A DNA stretch of 64,000 bases from Nocardia puris (GTDB lineage Bacteria; Actinomycetota; Actinomycetes; Mycobacteriales; Mycobacteriaceae), in contig NZ_QNRE01000008.1 of assembly GCF_003315035.1 (NCBI RefSeq), positions 62,001-126,000 on the forward strand. Direction: 5' to 3'. Numbering within the stretch: the stretch's first letter is position 1; each line of letters starts with the position of its first letter. The translations under genes were made by a program, and so were the position numbers. This document shows positions 52,617 through 61,650 of this stretch, one piece after another. Under the pieces are notes generated by a model. It was given only the letters and a program-made list of their open reading frames with translations. It was not told the origin of the DNA and did no database searches.

Positions 52617-55600
52617 CACTCGGCCGCCGGCATCCAGCCGAGCTGGATCAGTTCCTGCGCGTTGCGGGTGATGAACGTGCCGCGGCCCGGGGGCAGCGGG
52701 CTCGGGCGGACCGTGCCCATCAGCACGCCCTCGTCCTTCGGGCAGCTCATGATCAGGCCCGCGGATCCGAGGTCCTTCATACGCGCCATGCTCGCCTCGT
52801 ACATGGCGCGGCTGGCACCACCGGCGCGGCGGGCGACGATGACGTGGAAGCCGAGGTCGCGCGCGTGCGGCAGGTGCTCGACCAGCGCCGAGACCGGGTT
52901 GCCCATGGAGGTGGCGACCAGGTCGTAGTCGTCGACGATGACGAACAGCTCCGGACCGCTCCACCACGACCGCTCACGCAACTGCTGCGGCGTCACGTCG
53001 GGGCCCGGCGTGCGCTTGGCGACGTAGGCGGCCAAGTCGGCCATGTTCTGGGTGAACTGCGGCGATGTGGAACCGTATCCGGCGAGATACCCGTCCGGCA
53101 CCAGGCCGAGCATCGTGCGGCGGTAGTCTCCGAGGATGAAGCGCGCCTCGTTCGGCGAGTTCGCCGCGGCGATGCCCTCGATGATCGACCGCAGCAGCGT
53201 GGTCTTACCCGACTCCGTGTCACCGATGATGATGAAGTGCGGGCTCTCGTTGAAGTCGAGGTAGACCGGCGCCAGCTCGGATTCGTTGATACCGATCGGG
53301 ATTCGCAGATTCTTGACGCCCGAGTTGAGCTGCGAGGGCCAGTTGCCCGCCATCTGCAGCAGCTGCTCGCGCGGCAGCATCTCCGGCAGCATGCGCGCGG
53401 CGGGCGCGTGCCTGCCCGGGGTGAGGCGGGCGATGGTGGCGACCGCGTCGGCCACGGCCTGGCCCAGCGTCTCGGGGTTCGAGCTGCCGTCGATGCGGGG
53501 CAGACCGGTGAGCATGTGCAGGCAGTCCGGGGTCATACCGCGGCCGGGGCGGCCCATCGGCACCAGCGCCGCGAACTTGCGGCCCAGGTCGGAGTCCATC
53601 GGGTCACCGAGACGCAGCTCGATGCGGGTGCCGATCTGGTCCTTGAGCGCCGGTCGCGCCTCGGCCCAGCGGGCCAGCGCGATCACCACGTGCACGCCGT
53701 AGGAGAGGCCCTGCACGGCGAGGTTCATGATGGGCTGTTCCAGCGGATCGAAATCCTGGCGGATGGAGCCGAAACCGTCGATCACCAGGAACACGTCGCC
53801 GAACGGGTCCTCGTGCGCGCCCGCGGCGGCGGGGCTGCTGGAGGGATCCATCGAGCGCAGACGGCGGAACTCGGCCATCGACTCGATGCCGAGCTGGCGG
53901 AACCGCGCCTCGCGCTGGCGCACGATGGTCGTCATCTCGGCGACCGTGCGGCGCACCTTGTCCTCGTCGAGACGGCTGGCCACCGAACCGACGTGCGGCA
54001 GGCCCTGGAGGCTGGAGAGCGTGCCACCACCGAAGTCGAGGCAGTAGAACTGCACCTGCTCGGCGGTGTGCGTCATGGACAGCGCCATGATCATGGTGCG
54101 CAGCGCGGTCGACTTACCGGACTGCGGGCCACCGACCACGGCCACGTTGCCGCGTGAACCGGACAGGTCGACGACCATCGGGTCGCGCCGCTGGTCGTAG
54201 GGGCGGTCGACGATGCCGATCGGCGCGCGCAGTGTGGCGACCGCCGAGTACTCGCCGGTGAGGATGGAACGCGGGATGAGCTGGTCGAGCGTGGACGCCT
54301 CGTCCAGCGGCGGCAGCCAGATCTCGTGCGCGGGACGGCCGTGGCCCCGGATGCGGGAGACGAGCATGTCCACGTTGGAGATCTTCTCGCCCTCCTCGTT
54401 GCGGTGCTCCTCGGGCTGGGCGTTGGACTGCGTGGGCAGCGGCACCCGGTCGATGGCACGGAAATCCACGTGGTGGGCGGTGAACGGCCGTGCCTTCACA
54501 TCGATCTCGCCGCCCGCGACGCCCGCCTGGGTGACCTCGCGCTGCGAACCGCCGCCGACGTAGGGCCCGGAGACATAGGACGCCTGGAAGCGCCGGATCT
54601 CGCCGGAGTCGGACTTGAGGTAGCCGCCACCCGGGCTGTTGGGCAGGTTGTAGGCGTCGGGCACGCCGAGTACCTGGCGAGATTCGTTGGCGGAGAACGT
54701 CTTCAGGCCGATCCGGTAGGACAGGTGGCTCTCCAGGCCCTTGAGCTTGCCCTCTTCCAGGCGCTGCGAGGCCAGCAGCAGGTGCACGTGCAGCGAGCGG
54801 CCCAGGCGGCCGATCATGACGAACAGCTCGGCGAAGTCGGGGTGCTGGGTGAGCAGTTCGGAGAACTCGTCGAGCACCACGAACAGCGCGGGCAGCGGGT
54901 CCAGGTCGGCGCCGGCGGCGCGCGCCTTCTCGTATTCGGAGACGTTGGCGAAGTTGCCCGCCTGGCGCAGCACTTCCTGGCGGCGGTTCATCTCACCGGC
55001 CAGGGCGTCCTTCATACGGTCGACGAGGTCGGCTTCCTCTTCCAGGTTGGTGATGACGGCCGCGACGTGCGGCACACCGTCCAGGCCGAGGAAGGTCGCA
55101 CCACCCTTGAAGTCGACGAGGACCAGGTTCAGCTGGTCGGGTGAATGGGTGGCGAGCAGGCTGAGCACCAGCGTGCGCAGGAACTCCGACTTACCGGAAC
55201 CGGTGGCGCCGATGCACAGGCCGTGCGGGCCCATACCGCTCTCGGCGGCTTCCTTGATGTCGAGTTCGATCGGCAGGCCCGCGGCGTCCAGGCCGAACGG
55301 GACGCGCAGCCGCTCGCGGCCGTAGCGCGGGCGCCAGGCGCTCTCCGGATTGAAGGTGCCGATGTCGCCGAGGTTCATCAGCTGCGCCCACGACGAGATC
55401 ACCTCGGCGTCATCGGTTTCCACATCGCTGCTGCGCTGGGTGGCGGCGCGGTAGGGCGCGAGGCGGCGGGCGGCCTGCTGGGCCTGCTGGGCGCTGATCC
55501 GGTCGATCGTCGCGAACCGCTCCTGGTTGCCGGTCGCGCCGCGGCCGACGCACTCGCCGTTCTCGATCACCATCTTGATACCGCGCGACACCGCCAGGCG

Positions 55601-56659
55601 CGGCGCGTACCCGCACAGGTCGATGAGGGTGACGCCCTCGTAGCCCGATTCGCGCAGCTGGTCGTCCTCGGCCTCGAGCAGGCCGCCGTCGACGACGATG
55701 ACGAGCTGCACCAGGTTCGCGTTGGCGGGCTGGTTGCGGGAGTAGCGGACGCGGTTGGCCAGCAGCGGCTGCAGGCCCGCCATCGCCTCCCGGATGGAGC
55801 CGTAGAACATGCGCTGCGAGCCGATGCCGTCCTGGGCGTCGGGATGCTGGGTGTGCGGGAGCCACTTGGTCCACTCCCACTCGCGGGCCGTGTCGGGCCC
55901 GGCGACGACGGCCACCAGCACCTGGTCAGGCCCCTGGAACATGCACAGCTGCAACAACATCGCGCGCACCATGTCGCGCGCCTGCTCGCGGTCGCCGTCG
56001 AGCGCGATGGTCGCGAAGCCCTTCACGGCGATGGCCGTCGGCAGGTCGGGCACGGTGGAGTGGGCGCGCACGAAGCGGCGCAGCGACACCGCCGCGATCG
56101 GCTCGAGCTCCTCGACCGGGCCGGTCTCGGGGGCGACCAGCCGGGTGGCCAGGCGCTGGCCGCCGATGCCGATGCGGGCGTGGCAGAAGTCCTTGTCCCC
56201 CGCGCGGCGCTCCCACATGCGGCTGGTGCCCGCGAGCATCCAGATCAGACCGGGCTCGGGGTGGCTCCACTCCACCGAGGCGCGCTGCTGTTTGGCGGTC
56301 TCGTCGACGTCTTTGCGGACCTGGTCCAGATAACGCAGGTAGTCCTTGCGGTCCTCGTTGGCCTCGGCGGCCTTCTGGCCCTTGCCCCCGCCCTGGCCCG
56401 CGAACATGCCGACCATGGAGAACAGCATCATGACCGGGAACATCATCATCATGGGGTTGGACGCGATGCCGCTACCCTGGGTGAACAGCAGCGCCATCAT
56501 GCCGACCATCGCCACGATCATGACGACCGGCATCATCTTCATGAGCAGGTTGCCCGGTGTGACCCGGGGGATCTCGGGTGGCGGCTGCAGCGTCACCTCG
56601 CCGCCGGGCGTGCGTGGCATCTCACGACGCGCACGACGCTGGAACCGGACAGTGCTCAT
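52616..56659 (-). CDS. eccC: ESX-4 type VII secretion ATPase EccC
   Basis: A 1347-residue FtsK/SpoIIIE-type motor. Two membrane helices lie near the N-terminus (about 45-100, MMPVVMIVAMVGMMALLF). Three ATPase domains follow, with Walker A motifs GATGSGKSEFLRT (about residue 483), GGPQSGKSTALRT (about 846) and GDTESGKTTLLRS (about 1150). All three keep the P-loop. The first is the catalytically dominant domain and the last bind substrate tails in this family. Length and single-chain form match EccC4. The start ATG at 56659 has GAGGGGGA upstream. It is divergent from eccD. Confidence 0.96.
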   Translation of the reverse strand: MSTVRFQRRARREMPRTPGGEVTLQPPPEIPRVTPGNLLMKMMPVVMIVAMVGMMALLFTQGSGIASNPMMMMFPVMMLFSMVGMFAGQGGGKGQKAAEANEDRKDYLRYLDQVRKDVDETAKQQRASVEWSHPEPGLIWMLAGTSRMWERRAGDKDFCHARIGIGGQRLATRLVAPETGPVEELEPIAAVSLRRFVRAHSTVPDLPTAIAVKGFATIALDGDREQARDMVRAMLLQLCMFQGPDQVLVAVVAGPDTAREWEWTKWLPHTQHPDAQDGIGSQRMFYGSIREAMAGLQPLLANRVRYSRNQPANANLVQLVIVVDGGLLEAEDDQLRESGYEGVTLIDLCGYAPRLAVSRGIKMVIENGECVGRGATGNQERFATIDRISAQQAQQAARRLAPYRAATQRSSDVETDDAEVISSWAQLMNLGDIGTFNPESAWRPRYGRERLRVPFGLDAAGLPIELDIKEAAESGMGPHGLCIGATGSGKSEFLRTLVLSLLATHSPDQLNLVLVDFKGGATFLGLDGVPHVAAVITNLEEEADLVDRMKDALAGEMNRRQEVLRQAGNFANVSEYEKARAAGADLDPLPALFVVLDEFSELLTQHPDFAELFVMIGRLGRSLHVHLLLASQRLEEGKLKGLESHLSYRIGLKTFSANESRQVLGVPDAYNLPNSPGGGYLKSDSGEIRRFQASYVSGPYVGGGSQREVTQAGVAGGEIDVKARPFTAHHVDFRAIDRVPLPTQSNAQPEEHRNEEGEKISNVDMLVSRIRGHGRPAHEIWLPPLDEASTLDQLIPRSILTGEYSAVATLRAPIGIVDRPYDQRRDPMVVDLSGSRGNVAVVGGPQSGKSTALRTMIMALSMTHTAEQVQFYCLDFGGGTLSSLQGLPHVGSVASRLDEDKVRRTVAEMTTIVRQREARFRQLGIESMAEFRRLRSMDPSSSPAAAGAHEDPFGDVFLVIDGFGSIRQDFDPLEQPIMNLAVQGLSYGVHVVIALARWAEARPALKDQIGTRIELRLGDPMDSDLGRKFAALVPMGRPGRGMTPDCLHMLTGLPRIDGSSNPETLGQAVADAVATIARLTPGRHAPAARMLPEMLPREQLLQMAGNWPSQLNSGVKNLRIPIGINESELAPVYLDFNESPHFIIIGDTESGKTTLLRSIIEGIAAANSPNEARFILGDYRRTMLGLVPDGYLAGYGSTSPQFTQNMADLAAYVAKRTPGPDVTPQQLRERSWWSGPELFVIVDDYDLVATSMGNPVSALVEHLPHARDLGFHVIVARRAGGASRAMYEASMARMKDLGSAGLIMSCPKDEGVLMGTVRPSPLPPGRGTFITRNAQELIQLGWMPAAE

Positions 56660-56832
56660 CGGATGAGATCCCCCTCTACGCAACCTGCAAGTTCGGCCTC
56701 AGTGTAGAGGCCACCGCCGACATGTCGTACAGTTCGACCTGCATTCTGCTGCCCGGACGCCGGGGTCGCAAACTCGCTGCCCGGCGCGCGGGACGGCGAA
56801 TACTCGACGTAGAACACCAGGTTGGGGGAAGT

Positions 56833-58299
56833 TTGACGCACGCGCGACTTGACCACATCGATGAAGACTCCTCGCGCGGCATCGTGCGCGCGCCGGACCT
56901 GGCCCGGGTGACCATCCTGGCCAAGCACACCCAGGTCGACATGGCCATTCCCGTGGACGTGCCGGTCGCGCTGGTGATCCCGAGTGTCGTCGACATGGTC
57001 GCCCAGCACAGCAGGACCAACGACTTCGACAACGAGGGCGAGCGCTTCGAGCCCGCCGAATGGGTGCTCGCCCGCATCGGGCACCCGCCGTTCTCCAACT
57101 CGCTCAGCCTCGGCGAGCACGGTGTGCGCGACGGCGAGCTGCTGATGCTCGAGAGTGCGTCGCACACCGCCCCGACGCCGCTGTTCGACGACATCATGTA
57201 CAACGTCGCGATCGCCGACGCCGACCACTACCGCAGCTGGACGCCCAAGACCGCGCGCATCACCGGTTCGGTGCTGGCGGCGCTCACCATGCTGGTCGGC
57301 TGCCTGGGCCTGCTGCTCGCACCCGACGAGATGCCGGTGTGGGTGAGCGGTTCCATCCCGCTGGTGGTGGCCATCCTGCTCGTCGTCGCGGGCATGGTGC
57401 TGAGCAGGATGTACGGCGACACCGCGACCGCGCTGGTGCTGGGCGGCTGCGCCCTGCCCGCGGCGTTCACCGCCGGAATGCTCTATGTCCCAGACCATTA
57501 CGGCTGGGCGCACCTGCTGCTCGGCTCGGCGCTGCTCGGCGCGACGGCGATCCTGGCCTGGCGCGTCACCGGCGTCGGGCTGGCGCTGTTCATCGGCGTC
57601 TCCGCGCTGGCGGTGTACGCGGTGCCCGCCGCCCTGGTCGGACTGCTCACCGAGCAGCCCGTCAAGGCGATCGGCGCGGTCGCCGCGGCGCTGGGCCTCA
57701 TCGGGCTCTCGCTCTCGCCGCGGCTGTCGATGCTGCTGGCCAAGCTGCCGCTGCCGCCGGTCCCCTCCCCCGGCACCCCGATCGACCCCACCGAGGACGA
57801 TCCGGACGACCACCGCGCGCTGCCCACCATGGAGGCGCTGCGGGTGAAGTCCGAGCGCGCCCGCATGTACCTGGCCGGTCTGGTCGCCGCGACCACACTG
57901 GTCACCGTCGTCGGCGCGCTGGCCGCGACCGATCCGCAGGGGAACCAGCCGTACTGGCAGGGCATCGCGCTGGCGCTGGTGTGCGCGGTGGTGCTGATGT
58001 TCCGCAGCCGGACCTACGCGGGCGCCGAGCAGGCCGTCGTGCTGATCGCGGGCGGTGCGTCGATCGTGCTGATCATGCTGGTCGCGATGAGTTTCGAGAT
58101 GGACATGCCGCTGGCGGTGTTCGGCGCGGCCATGCTGATCCTGGTCGTCGCGCTCATTTTGGGCATCATCATCCCGAACCAGTCGGCGACCCCGCCGATG
58201 CGCCGCGGTGTGGAACTGCTCGAGTACGGCTTCGTGGCCGCGGTGCTGCCGCTGGTGTTCTGGGTGACCTCGCTCTACTCCCTCGTCCGCGGGCTGTGA
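56833..58299 (+). CDS. eccD: ESX-4 membrane channel component EccD
   Basis: A 488-residue protein. The N-terminal ~110 residues form the ubiquitin-like cytosolic domain (RVTILAKHTQVDMAIPVDVP, SLGEHGVRDGELLMLESAS). Eleven or so hydrophobic helices follow (from GSVLAALTMLVGCLGLLLA to VLPLVFWVTSLYSLVRGL). EccD dimers form the membrane scaffold of the ESX core complex. The most likely start is TTG at 56833 with GGGGGAAG just upstream; the frame remains open further upstream without a site. Its stop overlaps mycP by four bases. Confidence 0.94.
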   Translation: MTHARLDHIDEDSSRGIVRAPDLARVTILAKHTQVDMAIPVDVPVALVIPSVVDMVAQHSRTNDFDNEGERFEPAEWVLARIGHPPFSNSLSLGEHGVRDGELLMLESASHTAPTPLFDDIMYNVAIADADHYRSWTPKTARITGSVLAALTMLVGCLGLLLAPDEMPVWVSGSIPLVVAILLVVAGMVLSRMYGDTATALVLGGCALPAAFTAGMLYVPDHYGWAHLLLGSALLGATAILAWRVTGVGLALFIGVSALAVYAVPAALVGLLTEQPVKAIGAVAAALGLIGLSLSPRLSMLLAKLPLPPVPSPGTPIDPTEDDPDDHRALPTMEALRVKSERARMYLAGLVAATTLVTVVGALAATDPQGNQPYWQGIALALVCAVVLMFRSRTYAGAEQAVVLIAGGASIVLIMLVAMSFEMDMPLAVFGAAMLILVVALILGIIIPNQSATPPMRRGVELLEYGFVAAVLPLVFWVTSLYSLVRGL

Positions 58300-59699
58300 A
58301 CGCGCGACTGCGCGTCGCCGCGGTGGCGGTGACGCTGGGTATGTCGGCGTCGTTCGGCACCTTCTCCGGTCCCGGCGTCGCGCACGCCGACCGTCCACCC
58401 GCGGTGAATCCCGCACTGCGTCCGGCGGGCGATCCGGCCGCGCCCCCGGAACCCACCGAGCGCCCGCCGAACTCGAACTGCGCGGATATCGTGATCGGCG
58501 GTGACGGTCCGACGATCCCCGAGGCGCAGCGCGCCCTCAATCTGGAGCGGGCCTGGCAGTTCTCCAAAGGCGCGGGCCAAGTGGTCGCGGTCATCGACAC
58601 CGGTGTGGCCAGGCATCCGCGGCTCCCCGGATTGGAAGCCGCGGGTGACTACGTCGCGGCCGGAGGTGACGGCACCGAGGACTGCGACGGGCACGGCACC
58701 TTCGTCGCGGGCCTGATCGCGGCGTCGCAGGTGCCAGGACAGGGTTTCGCGGGCGTCGCGCCGGAGGCCAGGATCATGACGATCCGCCAGACCAGCAAGA
58801 TGTATCAGAAGGAAGGCGCGAGCCGGGACAAGGGCCCGGACGAGCTGCCCGACGGGTACGGCAACCTCGCCACCATGGCCTCGGCCATCGTGCGCGCGGT
58901 CGACCGGGGCGCCACCGTCATCAATATCTCCGAGGTCTGGTGCGGCACCGCCAACGATCTGGACGGCGCGATCGGCGCGGCGCTGCAGTACGCGGTGGAC
59001 CGCAACGTCGTCGTGGTGGTCGCGGCGGGCAACGACAACGACAAGTGCCGCAACAGCAGCCCGATCGATCCGCTCGATCCCACCGCCGATCCGTGGGAGA
59101 ACGTCTCGATGAACGTGAGCCCGGCCCGCTGGGACGAGTACGTGCTGGCCGTCGGTTCGATCGACAGCAACGGCGCGCCGTCCAGCTTCACCGTGCCGGG
59201 CCCGTGGCTGAGCGTCGCCGCGCTGGGCGAGAACATGATCTCGCTGAACCCGCGCAGCGACGGCACCGCGAAAGGCGTGGTCGACCAGCGCGGGTCACAG
59301 GGGCCGATCAGCGGGACGAGCTTCGCGACACCGTTGGTGGCGGGCGTGGCGGCGCTGGTGCGGGCTCGCTTCCCCGAGATGAGCGCGCGCGAGGTGATCA
59401 AGCGCATCCAGGCCACGGCGCACGCGCCGGCCGAGGGCTGGAATCCGTATATCGGGTACGGCTCCGTCGACCCGCTCGGCGCGCTCACAGCCGAGATCCC
59501 CGACGAACTGCCGCCGAAGCAGCCGACGCCGGCCAAGAGCACCCAACTCGCCGTGCCCCCGCCGCCGGTGCCGCCGGACAACACCGCACGCAACGTGGCG
59601 TTGATCGGTACGGGCGCGATCGCGGGTGCGCTGATCCTCGGATACCTGGCGTCGTTCCCGATCAGGAGAAGATTCGGCGTCACGTCCGACGACATGTGA
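58296..59699 (+). CDS. mycP: ESX-4 mycosin serine protease MycP
   Basis: A 467-residue subtilisin-like protease. Signal peptide (VAAVAVTLGMSASFG...VAHA), then a Pro-rich propeptide. The catalytic triad is Asp101 (VIDTGV), His133 (DCDGHGTFVAGL) and Ser342 (SGTSFATPLVAG). The C-terminal helix is IGTGAIAGALILGYLASFP. Cysteine pairs (NCADI, DCDGHG, WCGTAN, KCRNSS) match mycosin disulfides. It stabilises the ESX complex on the outer face of the membrane. The GTG start overlaps the eccD stop (GTGA). Confidence 0.95.
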   Translation: MNARLRVAAVAVTLGMSASFGTFSGPGVAHADRPPAVNPALRPAGDPAAPPEPTERPPNSNCADIVIGGDGPTIPEAQRALNLERAWQFSKGAGQVVAVIDTGVARHPRLPGLEAAGDYVAAGGDGTEDCDGHGTFVAGLIAASQVPGQGFAGVAPEARIMTIRQTSKMYQKEGASRDKGPDELPDGYGNLATMASAIVRAVDRGATVINISEVWCGTANDLDGAIGAALQYAVDRNVVVVVAAGNDNDKCRNSSPIDPLDPTADPWENVSMNVSPARWDEYVLAVGSIDSNGAPSSFTVPGPWLSVAALGENMISLNPRSDGTAKGVVDQRGSQGPISGTSFATPLVAGVAALVRARFPEMSAREVIKRIQATAHAPAEGWNPYIGYGSVDPLGALTAEIPDELPPKQPTPAKSTQLAVPPPPVPPDNTARNVALIGTGAIAGALILGYLASFPIRRRFGVTSDDM

Positions 59700-59705
59700 G
59701 ACGGT

Positions 59706-59744
59706 GAACGGGCCCGCGTGAAGTGAATTCGCGCGGGCCCGTTC
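59706..59744 (+). terminator. Intrinsic terminator of eccD-mycP
   Basis: Perfect 13-base arms, GAACGGGCCCGCG (59706-59718) and its complement (59732-59744), around a 13-base AT-richer loop, six bases after the mycP stop. Confidence 0.8.
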
Positions 59745-60000
59745 GGTGTTCGGGGCGTGGCGCACAGCAACGACCGCGTGCCTCGTCCGAATCTCCGGCG
59801 TTGCGCGGGGGAACAACAAGGCATCGTGCCTTCCCGGACACGTCGCGCTTGTCGCGCGCGAAGGGTCTCGTCCGACCCCGACCTCCGTCAGCCCCTGCCC
59901 CGGGGAGTGGAGCCGCTGGCCCGACGCGCTCCACGCGCGGCTCGAGCCCAGAAGCCGACGTGGCCGACAGACCGGGCATCTCACGCACCGCCACACGAAA

Positions 60001-60033
60001 ACGCCGCACCGGCAAGAACTCCCGGTGCGGCGT
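60001..60033 (-). terminator. Intrinsic terminator of eccB
   Basis: Perfect 12-base arms, ACGCCGCACCGG (60001-60012) and its complement (60022-60033). On the minus strand the stem is followed by TTTCGTG, a short U-run. It lies 13 bases after the eccB stop. Confidence 0.82.
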
Positions 60034-60046
60034 CCGAATACTCGAC

Positions 60047-61540
60047 TCAGTTGCTGTTCTGGTTGCCCACCGGCTTGGGCGCGGGTGACGGGTCGGGGGC
60101 GACACCGTCGTGGGCGACCATCGCCTCCTCGCGGCCCAGCGTGGGCCCGTTGGCCAGCAGGCCCACGATCGGCCACGGCGCGGGCTCGGGGGTCACGCCC
60201 GCCTCCGCGTCCAGACCGAGCGCCTTCTGGGCGGCGGCGTTCTTGATGCCGTAGCGCACGCCGGTGTCGGCGACGTAGAACATGCTGTCCTTGCGCTGGC
60301 TGTCCTCTTCGATGCCGGTGGTCTGCACGAACGCGCCGGTGCCCGGCGGCACGTACACCGTGTCGGCGTTGGGCCCGGAACCGTCGGCCTTGGCCAGCGA
60401 CACCGGCTTGGCGTTGTCCGGGATGGGCAGCGTCACGCCGGTGAGGACCGACAGTTCGGCGCGCTTGCCGCCGTCGGTGCTGCGGTCGGCGGCCGGAATG
60501 GGCTTCCAGGACATGCAGCTGACCGGCTGGTCCTCGACGTCGACCACGGTGGGCTGCACCCGCGGATAGGTCGACACCGCAAGGGAATCGGCCACCTGCG
60601 CGGCCACCTTGTCGGTCTGATCGATCTTGGTGTCGCCCGGCGAGAGGCGGTAGGTGTTGCGGATGATGTCGGCGGTCAGGCGCGACACCGGCTGCAGGCC
60701 CTCCTGCAACACCACGTAGTCCTGGTCGGGCTCGGTCGACACCTGCACCACATCACCCACGCGGTGCCCCCCGATCTGGTAGCTCACGCTCGCGCCGGGA
60801 TCGTTGATCTTGGGCGGAATGATCGGCAGCACTTCGGGAATCGCGTTGATCAGGCCCTCGCTCACCGGGCGCGGGGTGCGGCCGGTGATGCCGAGCGCGT
60901 CGGTCACCTTGCGGTCGGTCATGTCGACGCGGGCGCGCTGCTGGTCGTACACCAGGTACGCCTGGTCGTTGACCGTGACGAGCAGCGCCTTGTCGCCCGG
61001 CATGGCGCTGGCTTTGTCCCCGAGCTCCGGATCGCCCGCGATGATGGTGGTGGTCATGTCACCGGACCCGTCGACCTTGAGCACATCGCAGACGCTCCAG
61101 GCCCGGCCCTTGCCGTCCTTGTCGTAGCGGAGCGCGGCGGGCGCGCCGGGGATGCCGATGAGCTGGCCGCGCGGCTTCTTGCTCAGCTCGGACTCCTTGA
61201 CTATGACGGCCTTGCCCGCGTCGTCGGCGGCCAGCCGGGCCGAGGCCAGGTTCAGCGCCGGGTGCACCACACCGTCGATGACGACGTATACGCCGCCGGA
61301 TTCCTTGCCGATCAACAGCGTGTTGCTGCCGATCTTGTCCTGCGGCCGCAGCAGGGCCAGGATGCCGCAGCCCGCGAGGACGACGCAGGCCAGCACCAGA
61401 CCGACCGCGTAGGCACGCGTCTGCGAGCGCATCGGATCGTGCAGCATTCGCACGTCCCGGCGGACCAGGGCGTGCTCCATTCGCCGCACCAGGAAGCGGT
61501 AGCCGCTCACCTGCCAGCGAGTAGTGGGCTTTGAAGGCAT
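60047..61540 (-). CDS. eccB: ESX-4 core component EccB
   Basis: A 497-residue protein. The cytosolic N-terminus has the family pattern PTTRWQVSGYRFLVRRMEHA and VRRDVRMLHDP. One helix (about 42-64, YAVGLVLACVVLAGCGILAL) anchors a large periplasmic domain built of R-repeats (GGVYVVIDGVVHPALNLASA, LPIIPPKINDPGASVSYQIG). Two cysteines (WSVCDVLK, VSCMSWKP) form the conserved disulfide. EccB is an outer-side ATPase-fold part of the ESX core. Start ATG at 61540. Divergent from eccE. Confidence 0.95.
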   Translation of the reverse strand: MPSKPTTRWQVSGYRFLVRRMEHALVRRDVRMLHDPMRSQTRAYAVGLVLACVVLAGCGILALLRPQDKIGSNTLLIGKESGGVYVVIDGVVHPALNLASARLAADDAGKAVIVKESELSKKPRGQLIGIPGAPAALRYDKDGKGRAWSVCDVLKVDGSGDMTTTIIAGDPELGDKASAMPGDKALLVTVNDQAYLVYDQQRARVDMTDRKVTDALGITGRTPRPVSEGLINAIPEVLPIIPPKINDPGASVSYQIGGHRVGDVVQVSTEPDQDYVVLQEGLQPVSRLTADIIRNTYRLSPGDTKIDQTDKVAAQVADSLAVSTYPRVQPTVVDVEDQPVSCMSWKPIPAADRSTDGGKRAELSVLTGVTLPIPDNAKPVSLAKADGSGPNADTVYVPPGTGAFVQTTGIEEDSQRKDSMFYVADTGVRYGIKNAAAQKALGLDAEAGVTPEPAPWPIVGLLANGPTLGREEAMVAHDGVAPDPSPAPKPVGNQNSN

Positions 61541-61581
61541 GGTTCCTCCCCCGAACAGTGCTCGCGTTCGCCGAACACAGT

Positions 61582-61599
61582 ACAGTTCCCTGGGACTGT
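61582..61599. repeat. Near-perfect inverted repeat between eccB and eccE
   Basis: ACAGTTCCC and GGGACTGT around a single T, with one bulged base, in the 110-base divergent promoter region. A second small palindrome GTTCG-C-CGAAC lies at 61566-61576. An operator is possible. Confidence 0.45.
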
Positions 61600-61650
61600 T
61601 GTTCAGCTCGGCCGGTGCGAACGGTCGATCCGGGTATTTGGGGGACGATG

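Larger units (their letters stand above)
59700..60046. other. Convergent intergenic region mycP/eccB
   Basis: 347 bases with terminators at both ends (59706-59744 and 60001-60033). The middle holds no gene I can support; open frames there are shadow-like. Confidence 0.6.

Noticed and set aside
52493..54157. 554-codon plus-strand open frame inside eccC
   Set aside because: Antisense shadow; Arg/His/Ala-rich and without a ribosome site, while the minus strand has three intact P-loops.
61562..61576. LexA (SOS) box candidate near eccB/eccE
   Set aside because: The symmetry is GTTCG-C-CGAAC, opposite in order to the actinobacterial GAAC-N4-GTTC box.
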